Shown here: in pieces, positions 45,754 to 54,168 of the stretch
Layout: each line of letters opens with the position of its first letter
Position numbering within the stretch: the stretch's first letter is position 1
Assembly: GCF_030996345.1 (NCBI RefSeq)
Contig: NZ_CP118747.1
Coordinates: 866,001-930,000 of the forward strand
Direction: 5' to 3'
DNA: 64,000 nucleotides
Source of the DNA: Acidithiobacillus sp. AMEEHan
GTDB taxonomy: Bacteria > Pseudomonadota > Gammaproteobacteria > Acidithiobacillales > Acidithiobacillaceae
Program-made: the position numbers and the translations under genes
The notes under the pieces: generated by a model
Database searches by the model: none
What the model was told of the DNA's origin: nothing
Seen by the model: only the letters and a program-made list of their open reading frames with translations

Positions 45754-46088
45754 GCGTGCTGAATACCTTGGGAAGCCGGCTGACACGGCGCCTCGGAGAC
45801 GTACAGATTGCCCTGCCAGAAAAGGCGAAACGGGGAGAGATCATCGAGGTCCGGGCGCTGATCCTGCACCCCTCGCAAAGCGGGGATAACGCCCTGTTCA
45901 TCGAAGAGGTGACCTTTGCCCTGGATGGCGAGACCTTCTGCCGATTCGATCTCTCCAGCATGAGCAGCGCCAACCCCTATCTTGCCGTTCCTCTGCGGGT
46001 CGAAAAGAGTGGAATGATCTCCGCACACTGGCGCAACAACCGGGGACAGACGGGCTCAGGGCAAAAATTCCTGCGCCTCACTGAATAA
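45750..46088 (+). CDS. SoxZ-like sulfur oxidation protein
   Basis: A 112-aa protein. IALPEKAKRGEIIEVRALIL, the DNALFIEEVTFALDGETFC segment and SANPYLAVPLRVEKSGMISA follow the SoxZ immunoglobulin-like fold, and the C-terminal HWRNNRGQTGSGQKFLRL is conserved. SoxZ partners SoxY in the periplasmic thiosulfate-oxidising complex; here no signal peptide is seen, so it may travel with its Tat-dependent partner. Confidence 0.78.
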   Translation: MSVLNTLGSRLTRRLGDVQIALPEKAKRGEIIEVRALILHPSQSGDNALFIEEVTFALDGETFCRFDLSSMSSANPYLAVPLRVEKSGMISAHWRNNRGQTGSGQKFLRLTE

Positions 46089-46091
46089 GCA

Positions 46092-46110
46092 AGGGGGGCA
46101 ACGCCCCCCT
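46092..46110. terminator. Hairpin between convergent soxZ-like and hsp20 genes
   Basis: AGGGGGGC and GCCCCCCT form a perfect 8-bp stem around AAC. There is no strong T-tract on either side, so termination may be only partial; the position between convergent genes supports the role. Confidence 0.55.
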
Positions 46111-46136
46111 CGCTCTGCAGCTGAGCGAAAAGCCGA

Positions 46137-46580
46137 CTATTCGACGGCAATCTTGCGCCGCTTGGCCGACTCCGCCTTGGGCAGGGTCAGTTCCAGCACC
46201 CCGTCTTTATATGCCGCCTTGCTCTGACTGGCGTCGACATCCACCGGTAGCTGGATAGTGCGGGCGAACTCGCCGTAGCGTCGCTCACGGTAGATGTACT
46301 TACCCTCTTCCTTGCTGCTGTCCTCTTCTTTGCTTCCACTGATGTAGACCTGGTTGCCGTGTACCTGGATGTCGAGCTTGTCCTTGTCGACACCGGCAAT
46401 CTCCGCTTTGACGACGATTTCGTTGTCGCGATCGATCACATCGAGATGGGCGACGTTTGGCCGCGGCGATGCGGAAGCTCCCTGCAAGGGACGGAAGAAG
46501 CCAGGGAGCACGGCATCAAAGATCTGCTCGACGGGATCGACAACGCGTACGGATGGGTTACTGACAGCCTTTTCACTCAT
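46137..46580 (-). CDS. Small heat-shock protein Hsp20
   Basis: A 147-aa alpha-crystallin-type chaperone. PNVAHLDVIDRDNEIVVKAE and AGVDKDKLDIQVHGNQVYIS open the domain; RRYGEFARTIQLP and YKDGVLELTLPK are the classical end motifs. It binds unfolding proteins as an ATP-independent holdase. A sigma-32-type promoter lies just upstream. Confidence 0.93.
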   Translation of the reverse strand: MSEKAVSNPSVRVVDPVEQIFDAVLPGFFRPLQGASASPRPNVAHLDVIDRDNEIVVKAEIAGVDKDKLDIQVHGNQVYISGSKEEDSSKEEGKYIYRERRYGEFARTIQLPVDVDASQSKAAYKDGVLELTLPKAESAKRRKIAVE

Positions 46581-46621
46581 GATGACTCTCCTCTTGAACG
46601 ATGGTCCTCGCTGACCCGTCC

Positions 46622-46652
46622 TAAATCTGGGGTCGGTTTTGCGCTTTTCAAG
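46622..46652 (-). promoter_or_regulatory. Sigma-32-type heat-shock promoter
   Basis: Read on the minus strand, CTTGAA (46647-46652) is followed after 14 bases by CCCCAGATTTA (46622-46632), one base from the CCCCATNTA-type -10 of heat-shock promoters. The start codon of hsp20 is 41 bases further on. Confidence 0.65.
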
Positions 46653-46658
46653 AGCTTG

Positions 46659-47558
46659 TCAATAGGGGTAATCCCAACCAGGGGCGGGATCCTTGTAGCG
46701 TCGGTGCACCCACCAGTACTGTTCCGGCGCGCGACGAATGGCCGTCTCGAGGGTGGCATTCATGGTCGCCGCATCGGCCACGTCATCACCGCTCGGAAAC
46801 CCGTCTGGCAGGGGCACGATCTCGATCTCGAAACCGCGCCCGGCCGGCAGGCGATAGGCGAAGAGTCCAAAGCTTGGACTGCCCCGTCGTTGCGCCAGGC
46901 GTGCCAGCAGCGGCGTGGTACAGGCAGGACGACCAAAAAAGGGGGCAAAGACCCCCTCGCGGGGGTCCACATTCTGATCAGGGAGGACGCCCACCACCTC
47001 ACCCCTTTGCAGAGCCTGCAGCAGACTGCGGATGCCGCCCTCTTTGGCCACCAGACGGGCACCACTGCGTCCGCGACCGGCGACCATCCGCGCATTGATG
47101 GCGGCATTGCGGGTTGGCATATAAAGTACCGTCACCGGCCAGCGCTGGCCAATATATTGCACTGCCGCCTCCCACGCACCGAGGTGCGCGGTGAAAAGAA
47201 TCACCCCTTTGCCTTGCGCCAGCGCCGCATCGACCGCCTCGGCGCCACGCACCGAACGGATCAGGCGCAAACTTCGCGGCAAGGGCCAGAACCAGAGCGG
47301 CCCCAGTTCTACGAATGCCTGACCCAGTTGGCGGAAATGCTGGGCGAGCAGATTCCGCCGCTGCCGATGATCCAGTTCGGGATAGGCGATCTGCAGATTT
47401 CTCCGCGCCACCCGTCGGCCACGCGCGACGAGGAGACGCGCCAGGTCTCCCAGGCGGTTGCCGGCCCAGACCCGGAGCGGGCGCGGCGCGCGCGCCAGCA
47501 ACCGCAATACCCCTTCCACCGCGGCGGCCAGCCAGAAATCCGCGCGTTTGCCAGACAT
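46659..47558 (-). CDS. Lipid A biosynthesis acyltransferase (LpxL/HtrB family)
   Basis: A 299-aa protein with an N-terminal hydrophobic region, the catalytic HLGAWE (HX4E) near residue 125, VGVLPDQNVDPREGVFAPFF near 190, and WWVHRRYKDP at the C terminus, all typical of late lipid A acyltransferases. It adds a secondary acyl chain to lipid A at the inner membrane. It overlaps the MscS gene stop-start by one base. Confidence 0.88.
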   Translation of the reverse strand: MSGKRADFWLAAAVEGVLRLLARAPRPLRVWAGNRLGDLARLLVARGRRVARRNLQIAYPELDHRQRRNLLAQHFRQLGQAFVELGPLWFWPLPRSLRLIRSVRGAEAVDAALAQGKGVILFTAHLGAWEAAVQYIGQRWPVTVLYMPTRNAAINARMVAGRGRSGARLVAKEGGIRSLLQALQRGEVVGVLPDQNVDPREGVFAPFFGRPACTTPLLARLAQRRGSPSFGLFAYRLPAGRGFEIEIVPLPDGFPSGDDVADAATMNATLETAIRRAPEQYWWVHRRYKDPAPGWDYPY

Positions 47559-48373
47559 CAGACGGGGATCAGCCGCAGGGCGAGTTCGATGCCTTCGGCA
47601 TCGAAACGCATCTTGATAGCCTCCAGGAGATCACTGCGTGTGCCGCCGTAATCCGCCGCCCGTACCCAGGGGCGCAGGTAGACCTGAACACCCAGTTCGG
47701 TGAGATCCTGCACGCCAATCGCCGGGGCAGGTTCGGAGAGAATCCGCTCATCGGCATCGCAGAGCTCTGCCAACAGTTGCTTGGCGCGCAGCAGGTCCGC
47801 CTGCGGAGCGAGAGTAATCAGCAGGTCGATACGCCGTTGGCCAAGTACGGAAGTATTGATGAGCACGTCACTGAGAATCTTGCTGTTGGGCACGAAGAGC
47901 TGGCGATTGTCGAAACTGTTGATGACGCTCTGAAAGAGATGGATGCGCTCGACCGTGCCTGAGACACCGACCACCTCGATGCTGTCGCCCACCTTGTAGG
48001 GGCGCAAGATCAGCAACAGTACGCCAGCGGCAAAGTCCGCCAGGGACTTCTGCAATGCCAACCCGATGGCAAGGCCAGCGGCGCCGAGCATCGCCAGGAG
48101 CGAAGTGGTCTGTACTCCCAATTGGCCAAGGGCCGCTATGACCACCACAATATAAAGGGAGATCTTGATCAGGGATTCGAGAAAACGTGCCACCGTGAGG
48201 TCGTGGTGTACGCGCTCCAGGGTACGCGCGCTGAGACGTCCCAGCCAGCGCGCCAACCACAAGCCGACCAACAATACCAGCAATGCTGCAGCAATATGCC
48301 CCGTCCAGGCCCAAAGACGCTCGTGGAGTGGCCCCGACCAGGGGGAAAGCGAGGCAAATGGAAAAATGGACAT
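47558..48373 (-). CDS. Small-conductance mechanosensitive channel (MscS family)
   Basis: A 271-aa protein with three hydrophobic segments. The pore helix LAMLGAAGLAIGLALQKSLA and the following DFAAGVLLLILRPYKVGDSI are MscS hallmarks; the cytoplasmic beta domain has NSFDNRQLFVPNSKILSDVL. It opens under membrane tension to release solutes in osmotic downshock. Length is like that of E. coli MscS. Confidence 0.93.
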   Translation of the reverse strand: MSIFPFASLSPWSGPLHERLWAWTGHIAAALLVLLVGLWLARWLGRLSARTLERVHHDLTVARFLESLIKISLYIVVVIAALGQLGVQTTSLLAMLGAAGLAIGLALQKSLADFAAGVLLLILRPYKVGDSIEVVGVSGTVERIHLFQSVINSFDNRQLFVPNSKILSDVLINTSVLGQRRIDLLITLAPQADLLRAKQLLAELCDADERILSEPAPAIGVQDLTELGVQVYLRPWVRAADYGGTRSDLLEAIKMRFDAEGIELALRLIPV

Positions 48374-48450
48374 GAAAATGGCCCCACGGAATTCGATCCG
48401 AGGAGCCTAAAAGCAGTTGGCGCCCATGGCAAGGCGCCGGGAGCGAGCCG

Positions 48451-49371
48451 TCAGTGCAATACCGTCGTCGAGGTTCCGTGTACGACCGCCGCCCGCAGCG
48501 CATTCAGCTCGGCCATCATCCAGCCTTGGTAATCGTAACCCGCAGGCATGGTCTCATAGACCCCCACCACCGGAACGTGGGCCTGCTTCGCTTGGGCCAG
48601 AAACGATTGGGTCAGGCTGCTGGTGACCTGTTGATTGTATAAAAACACCTTTACCTGACGTTTGCCGAGCAGCTCGCTCTGCAGGCTGACATCCTGTGGC
48701 GCTGGGTCGGTGCCATTCATGATCGCCGCCTGCAAGGACCACGGGGTCTTGATCTCGCAGCCGGCTGCCTGAAGCATGTAGTCGGCTACCGGTTCCGTCA
48801 CCGCAACCGGTGTATGGGGGTATTCCTTGCGGAACGACGCCAAACCCTGGTACCAGGGCTGCAGGGAAGCATCGAACTTCTTCACCTGCGCGGCAAAATA
48901 GGCACGATGCTCCGGCAACATGGCGCCGAGGGCATCCGCCACTGCCGCCGCCACCTTGGGCATGGTTTCCGGTTTGTACCACAGATGCGGGTTGGGCGTA
49001 CTCTCCGGCAGACCCAGGAGGTCCTGCACCACGATGACCTTTCTGCTGCGATTCGGATTGGCCGCCAGAATCTTCTTTGCCCAGGAGTCATAACCCAGCC
49101 CATTGCGGACCACCAGTTGCGCCTGCGCTACCTCACGCGCAATCGAGGGACTCGCCTGAAAGGTGTGGGGATCGGTATTGGGATTGCTCTCGATGGCTTG
49201 TACCTGCACGTACGGGCCACCAATTTGGGAAATGACGTTGGCATACTCATTTTCCACGCCAACGGCACGCAGCAGATCGGCAGCTTGGGCAGTACCAGCA
49301 AAGAGGGCGCTGCCGGCCAAGGCAACGCCGAGGAGATGGCGAGGGGACAGAAGCGACGAGACGACAGACAT
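48451..49371 (-). CDS. Metal ABC transporter substrate-binding protein (ZnuA/MntC-like)
   Basis: A 306-aa protein from ATG 49371 (GGAG upstream). A signal peptide (SPRHLLGVALAGSALFAGTA, cut after AQA) precedes a TroA fold: PNTDPHTFQASPSIARE and TPNPHLWYKPETMPKV supply two His ligands; VAVTEPVADYML has Glu where His is common, and ETMPAGYDYQGWM closes the domain. There is no His-rich loop. No permease or ATPase gene is adjacent, so partners are elsewhere. A 17-bp palindrome lies before the start. Confidence 0.83.
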   Translation of the reverse strand: MSVVSSLLSPRHLLGVALAGSALFAGTAQAADLLRAVGVENEYANVISQIGGPYVQVQAIESNPNTDPHTFQASPSIAREVAQAQLVVRNGLGYDSWAKKILAANPNRSRKVIVVQDLLGLPESTPNPHLWYKPETMPKVAAAVADALGAMLPEHRAYFAAQVKKFDASLQPWYQGLASFRKEYPHTPVAVTEPVADYMLQAAGCEIKTPWSLQAAIMNGTDPAPQDVSLQSELLGKRQVKVFLYNQQVTSSLTQSFLAQAKQAHVPVVGVYETMPAGYDYQGWMMAELNALRAAVVHGTSTTVLH

Positions 49372-49388
49372 TGCGGCATTCTCCATAA

Positions 49389-49405
49389 ATGCAACTTGGT
49401 TGCAT
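49389..49405. promoter_or_regulatory. 17-bp palindrome upstream of the metal-binding protein gene
   Basis: ATGCAACTTGGTTGCAT is perfectly symmetric apart from the central three bases. It lies 18 bases before the ATG at 49371 and fits a dimeric metalloregulator operator (Zur, MntR or Fur-like). I cannot say which. Confidence 0.55.
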
Positions 49406-49440
49406 AATATTCGCGCGCCAATCCCTCCTTGTCAATCTGA

Positions 49441-50679
49441 TCAGAAAAACTCCAGGTGCAAACGCAACAATCCAACAGTAGCGTTAGGGTATACGCCGTT
49501 TGGTTTGGTGATATATTGCAGATCGGGCTGCAGACTCAGGTACTCATTGATCTTCGCGACGTAGGTGATCTCATAACTGGTCTCGGCCGGATAGATCGCC
49601 GCTGGCTGCGCTTCGTCCTCGAAGCCGGCTGCCACCACGCCGGGTCGCAGCGCTGCCCGGGCCATGCCCACGGAAAGGGTATCGTCCGGTCGGGCGGCAA
49701 GAAAATGACTGAGCCGCGCCCCCAGCCCCAGGTACCAAGGAACCAGATTCTCCCGTCCAAAGGCCTTGCCCCACTGGATGAAGGGCGCCAGCTCGGCATC
49801 GGCAAGCCGCCAGTGCGCTTCCACGATACCGTAGATGCCGTTCGTCGTCGGACTCAGGTTAAAGTCGGGGGCACGCGGCTGATCGTAGTGCCAGGCGCCG
49901 ACCTTGAAAACGTACTTTCCATATTCGTCCGTACCATCATCCGGGTCTTCGCCTTCTTCCTGCCCCCAGTGCAAGGCCCCCTCCCAGATCGCCAGATAGC
50001 CGCGGTCAAAGACGCCACGATACTGATGTATGGCATCGCCCTGAAACACCCCTGCCTTGCTGCTCCAGTTCGTTCCATGGGTATGAACGATGAACCCCAG
50101 GCCAGAGTAGGGATAGGTCGGTAGTGCCGGCACATTGCCGGAAAGGCTGGGGTCGAGACCAAAGGAACCATTCAAGAGTTGCAAGGCGTTGCTGGCCACG
50201 TCGAAATAGAGATTGAAATCGGTGTAGCCCACGCGGGTGGCCAGCCAGTCCGTCCATTGCTGCCGGTAGTTGGCCTCATAGAGCCGCACTGCGGAAGGCG
50301 CATAGATATTGCTCGCGGTCTGCAGATCGCCGCTGTAGGCCGTGTCTTCGGCAGAGCTGTAGATACCGAACACCGACGCTGTGAAGAGCCCGCCACGCCA
50401 GGCGCCGGCCTTGGCGCTGTCCCATTGCAGCCCCAGCTGGCCTGCCGTGGTGTTCGCCGTGCCCCGGCGAACTCCGCCAGCGAGACTGGCAAAGAGCTCT
50501 GTGTCTAGGTGTGCCGACCAGGAGAAACCCTCGCCGATGTGCTGGAAATCGGTCAGATAGCGCGGCGCCAATCCGCTTTGATAGGGTATCGGCGAGTCGG
50601 CTCCGGGTCCGGGCAATCCCGCCGCAACGCTTGCGCCGCTCCACAGCACCATCAGAAAAGAAAAAGACTTGTATTTCAT
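49441..50679 (-). CDS. Carbohydrate-selective porin, OprB family
   Basis: A 412-aa protein with a signal peptide (MKYKSFSFLMVLWSGASVAA) and an outer-membrane barrel pattern ending in aromatic LHLEFF. AWRGGLFTASVFGIYSS, YRQQWTDWLATRVGYTDFN and SYEITYVAKINEYLSLQPDL with QYITKPNG are OprB landmarks. It should let sugars or other small solutes enter the periplasm. Confidence 0.88.
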   Translation of the reverse strand: MKYKSFSFLMVLWSGASVAAGLPGPGADSPIPYQSGLAPRYLTDFQHIGEGFSWSAHLDTELFASLAGGVRRGTANTTAGQLGLQWDSAKAGAWRGGLFTASVFGIYSSAEDTAYSGDLQTASNIYAPSAVRLYEANYRQQWTDWLATRVGYTDFNLYFDVASNALQLLNGSFGLDPSLSGNVPALPTYPYSGLGFIVHTHGTNWSSKAGVFQGDAIHQYRGVFDRGYLAIWEGALHWGQEEGEDPDDGTDEYGKYVFKVGAWHYDQPRAPDFNLSPTTNGIYGIVEAHWRLADAELAPFIQWGKAFGRENLVPWYLGLGARLSHFLAARPDDTLSVGMARAALRPGVVAAGFEDEAQPAAIYPAETSYEITYVAKINEYLSLQPDLQYITKPNGVYPNATVGLLRLHLEFF

Positions 50680-50832
50680 GACACGCTCAGATCAGGAAAG
50701 ACGGCGCCACTATGCCGCAGTCCCTGACCCTAGTCAATAACGCTTCTCATTCCTATTTGTTGTCATGGCCGGGCTTTGCTTCAGCCACCGATGCCCGGCG
50801 CTCCGACGACAAAATTGTCGATCACCGGCAAG
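50680..50832. other. Intergenic region
   Basis: About 150 bp upstream of the porin and downstream of a small membrane protein, both leftward. It presumably includes the porin promoter. No distinctive structure seen. Confidence 0.3.
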
Positions 50833-51186
50833 CTACAAGGGCGCTTTCCTCGCCCGGAGAAAGGAGACCAAGCCGCCCAGCAGGAATATGACCGGGAAAA
50901 GATACTGAAACACTTCGGTAAACAGCGATCCGACAAAGATGACCGCGCTGTGTATGCTGTTTTGCACCGCCACATTGATGTCATCTGCAGGATTGGCTCC
51001 TTTTGGCAAATGCAGGGGCGCGACGACGTTGTGCATCAGTCCTTCAAAGTGTAAATGCCACAGATGAAGCCCGACATAAGATATAGGAATCAGTAGGATA
51101 TTTATCCACCAAGGCAATCGACTCGCAACTTGTAAAAGATCTTCTATAGTGGACCTTTGACGGTTTCTGCGGAAAGAATGTGACAT
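50833..51186 (-). CDS. Two-helix membrane protein of unknown function
   Basis: A 117-aa protein with two hydrophobic helices (WWINILLIPISYVGLHLW near 27-45 and IFVGSLFTEVFQYLFPVIFL near 83-102). The N-terminal LLQVASRLPWWINILL pattern resembles the membrane anchor in front of some Mrr-type restriction proteins, but no nuclease domain follows. It may be a free-standing anchor or a truncated member. Confidence 0.6.
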   Translation of the reverse strand: MSHSFRRNRQRSTIEDLLQVASRLPWWINILLIPISYVGLHLWHLHFEGLMHNVVAPLHLPKGANPADDINVAVQNSIHSAVIFVGSLFTEVFQYLFPVIFLLGGLVSFLRARKAPL

Positions 51187-51338
51187 GGTGTTGACCTCAC
51201 GTGGCTGTCATCTCTTAGGGCTTCTCGTCGGTCAAATAGACGAAATCTTTCTTCCCGCCACAAAGAGAGCCGTTCCCCAGTGTGATCAAGCCATAAAAAC
51301 CACTTTCTTCACGTAGAGCCATCCACTACACTGGATTC

Positions 51339-51983
51339 ATGCAGAAGAAACGGCTGATTCTGGGTGGTACTTTCGATCCCATTCACTACGGGCATCTGCG
51401 CGCGCTGGAAGAAGTCCGCGAAGCCTTGGGCATGGCGGAGGCGACTCTGGTTCCTGCCGGCCATCCACCGCACCGGAACAGCCCTTGGGCACCTGCGGAG
51501 CACCGTTTGGCCATGACCCGTATCGCCGCGCAGCAGGCTCCGGGCTTGGAGGTGCTGGCTTACGAGGTCGAAAAAAGCGGTCCGTCCTACACCGTCGACA
51601 CCCTGCGCCACCTCCGCGCCAACGATCCTCACGGTTTCCTGGCGATGGTGATCGGAATGGACGCCTTTCTGCGCTTCGATACCTGGAAAGACTGGCAGGA
51701 AATCCTCGATCTGACGCATTTGGTGGTCATCGGCCGGCCCGGCTGGCCCATGGCCGAGCTGCCCGAGGCCCTGCGGCAGGTGCTGTATGAGAGGCGAGTG
51801 CAGAGTCTCGGCGAGCTGCACCAGCATTCTCTGGGGAAGATCGCCTTTCACACGGTCACCGCCCTGGAGATCTCGGCGACCCAGATCCGCAGTCTTCTCG
51901 CCGGCGAACGCAGTGCGCGCTTTCTATTACCCGAAGCGGTCTTGGATTATATTGCTGAGCACCGGCTCTACCACGAAGCGTAA
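51339..51983 (+). CDS. nadD: Nicotinate-nucleotide adenylyltransferase
   Basis: A 214-aa protein with the nucleotidyltransferase motif [19 protein letters not shown] and the C-terminal [18 protein letters not shown]. It makes deamido-NAD from nicotinate mononucleotide and ATP. First gene of a run through rsfS and rlmH. Confidence 0.94.
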   Translation: MQKKRLILGGTFDPIHYGHLRALEEVREALGMAEATLVPAGHPPHRNSPWAPAEHRLAMTRIAAQQAPGLEVLAYEVEKSGPSYTVDTLRHLRANDPHGFLAMVIGMDAFLRFDTWKDWQEILDLTHLVVIGRPGWPMAELPEALRQVLYERRVQSLGELHQHSLGKIAFHTVTALEISATQIRSLLAGERSARFLLPEAVLDYIAEHRLYHEA

Positions 51984-52001
51984 CCTGGAGGAACACCGAC
52001 C

Positions 52002-52361
52002 TTGCCCATCACGCCCGAAATGCTGCGCGATCTCAGTATCGCCGCCCTCGATGAACACAAGGCCATCGACATCCAAAGCATCGACGTTCGTCAACAAACC
52101 GATATCACCGATTATCTGATCGTTGCCTCTGGCAACTCCGACCGCCAGCTTCGCGCCCTCGCCGACGCCGTGATCGACAGGGCACGTGGCGAGGGAGTGC
52201 GCCCTCTGGGCAAGGAAGGAGCGTCCGGCAGCGACTGGATGTTGGTCGATCTGGGCGATGTCGTGGTTCACCTGATGCGACCGGAGACCCGCGACTTCTA
52301 TCAGATAGAGCGGCTGTGGGGCGAATTGCCCAAGGTGCGCAGCCAAGGCCACGAGGGCTGA
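52002..52361 (+). CDS. rsfS: Ribosomal silencing factor RsfS
   Basis: A 119-aa protein, probably from a TTG start with GGAGGAAC upstream. DEHKAIDIQSIDVRQQTDIT, DYLIVASGNSDRQLRALAD and DWMLVDLGDVVVHLM are diagnostic. It binds L14 and blocks subunit joining in stationary phase. Order nadD-rsfS-rlmH is conserved in proteobacteria. Confidence 0.92.
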   Translation: MPITPEMLRDLSIAALDEHKAIDIQSIDVRQQTDITDYLIVASGNSDRQLRALADAVIDRARGEGVRPLGKEGASGSDWMLVDLGDVVVHLMRPETRDFYQIERLWGELPKVRSQGHEG

Positions 52362-52362
52362 C

Positions 52363-52845
52363 GTGCGCCTGTTGGTCCTCGCGCTGGGGACCCGCATGCC
52401 GAATTGGGTGGATGCGGCGGTCGAAGAATATCGGCGACGCATCCCACCCCCGGTGCAGTTGGAATGGCGCAGCCTGCCTCTGGCCCCACGGGGGCGGCAG
52501 AACGATCCGGCACGCTGGCGCCGGGAAGAAGGTGAACGTCTGCTTGCCAGCAGCCTCAAAAACAGTGAGATCGTGGCCCTGGAGGTTACGGGTCGTGCCT
52601 TGCGCAGTGAAGAGCTGGCGCAGAAAATGGACGCTTGGATCAACGATCAGCAGGACGTCACCCTGTGGATCGGCGGCCCGGACGGCATCGATCCGGCGCT
52701 GCGACCTCACTGGCGCTGGTCCCTTTCGGCATTGACCTTGGCGCACCCGGTGGTGCGCGTGGTCCTTGCCGAGCAGCTGTATCGTGCCTGGAGTATCCGC
52801 ACAGGCCTGCCCTATCATCGTGGCGGAGAGGAGAGTGGATGGTGA
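52363..52845 (+). CDS. rlmH: 23S rRNA pseudouridine1915 N3-methyltransferase
   Basis: A 160-aa SPOUT methyltransferase from a GTG start. ALEVTGRALRSEELAQKMDA, VTLWIGGPDGIDP and RVVLAEQLYRAWSIRTGLPY, then HRGGE form the trefoil-knot SAM site. It overlaps the next lipoprotein gene by 7 bases. Confidence 0.93.
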   Translation: MRLLVLALGTRMPNWVDAAVEEYRRRIPPPVQLEWRSLPLAPRGRQNDPARWRREEGERLLASSLKNSEIVALEVTGRALRSEELAQKMDAWINDQQDVTLWIGGPDGIDPALRPHWRWSLSALTLAHPVVRVVLAEQLYRAWSIRTGLPYHRGGEESGW

Positions 52846-53273
52846 AGTGTTATCAACGAGTCTTGCCCCGACTGGGAGTGGTCGCGGCCCTGTCTTTGGG
52901 ATTGAGTGCCTGCGCGCAGATGGTCGTGCCCACGCCGCAACAGAGCAGCAGTAATGCCATCGCCGTGCAGGCCGCGCGCATCCGCATCTTTTCCCTATCT
53001 CCGCAGGTGCCCGCGCAACAGCTGGAGCCTGCGCGGAAAGCCCTGGCAGCGGCCGAAGCAGCGCAGCAGCGGGGCGACTATCTCTATGCCGAACGCCAGA
53101 CCGAGCTGACCCGCATTCGTCTCGACAACATCCAGCAGCGTCTCGATCAGAGCCCGACGAGCGACAGCAACCAGGAGCTCAAGGGGCAGATACGCGATCT
53201 GCAAGGGAGAATCGCCAGTCTAGAAGAAAAAATCGCCGCCACCCGTCAGCAGCTTCAGGAGACGAACCCATGA
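52839..53273 (+). CDS. Lipoprotein with coiled coil (DUF4398-like)
   Basis: A 144-aa protein with a lipobox LGLSAC at residue ~25, so it is acylated on Cys after cleavage. The body is Ala/Gln-rich helical (ARKALAAAEAAQQRGDYLYA) and ends in coiled coil. It overlaps the following OmpA-like gene by 4 bases, the usual DUF4398-OmpA pairing. Confidence 0.75.
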   Translation: MVKCYQRVLPRLGVVAALSLGLSACAQMVVPTPQQSSSNAIAVQAARIRIFSLSPQVPAQQLEPARKALAAAEAAQQRGDYLYAERQTELTRIRLDNIQQRLDQSPTSDSNQELKGQIRDLQGRIASLEEKIAATRQQLQETNP

Positions 53274-54164
53274 TTCGCCGTAGCCTGCTCGCCAGCACCC
53301 TGCTTCTCCTGCCTGCCCTCGCCTGGGCCGATGCAAACACCACAGCAGCCCTGCAACATGCCTATGCGCAATTCCAAAACCTGCAGAAATCCGCGCATCT
53401 TACCCCGCAGCAGTCGGCCGGTCTGCAGCGAGATCTGCAACAGATGACCGCCGATCAGGTCAATCCGCCCCTTTTTGCCGTCGACAAGGCCATCTTCGAA
53501 GCCCGCCTGCATGGTCTGCGGGAAGCACAGGCAAGCACCAACAGTGGTCAGGAAAAGGAAGTTCTGACCCGGCAACTGGCGACCCTGAACCAAAAAATAC
53601 CAGTCCCTCCAGGCGGAATATGCGCAGCTTCGCCAGCAATTGGCGAACCGGACCATGCAGGGTGCCCGCAGCGCCCGCCTGAAACAGGAGATTCAGCAGC
53701 AGAAACAACTGTTACAGCAAGAGGAACAGAGTCTGGCGACGATGCAACCCAGCACGGCAGCGAGTACGAGTAACTCGACGAGTGTCAGCTCGGCGCTGGC
53801 GGCGCCCGCCGCAGCGCCGGCCCCATTGCAGGCGTTGGCCGCCTACGGTGACCTGCGGCAGGGAAAATATGGCACCGAGCTGAATATGCCGGTTTCTGCC
53901 CTCTTTTCTTCGGATCAAGGACTGTCCGCCAACGGGAAGCAGCGCCTGCGCGCCGTCGCTGAAACGCTGAAAGGGATCACGGCGGCACAGATCCTGGTGC
54001 GGGTCTCCGGGCAACCGGGGGGGCTCAATCTGGCGACCCAACGGGCAGAGGCCATTCTCCAGGGATTGCGCCAAGCGGGCATCCCCGACTCTCGGCTGGC
54101 CCTGGCTTCCGGTGCCGGGGTGGCCAGCGGCATGGCTCAGATTCTCCTACCCAGCGGCGCCTGA
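53270..54164 (+). pseudogene. OmpA-like envelope protein with frameshift at an A run
   Basis: Signal peptide MIRRSLLASTLLLLPALAWA, coiled-coil N-terminal half ending LATLNQK, then an extra A in the six-A run at 53592-53597. The next frame continues YQSLQAEYAQLRQQLANRTM with the same coiled coil, then a C-terminal OmpA-like domain (SALFSSDQGLSANGKQRLRA). Repaired it would be about 298 aa. As it lies in conserved backbone, a sequence error is at least as likely as real decay. Confidence 0.72.
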
Positions 54165-54168
54165 GCGC

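Noticed and set aside
46359-47651. A 430-codon rightward frame across hsp20 and lpxL
   Set aside because: Both genes opposite it have diagnostic motifs and starts; this frame has none.
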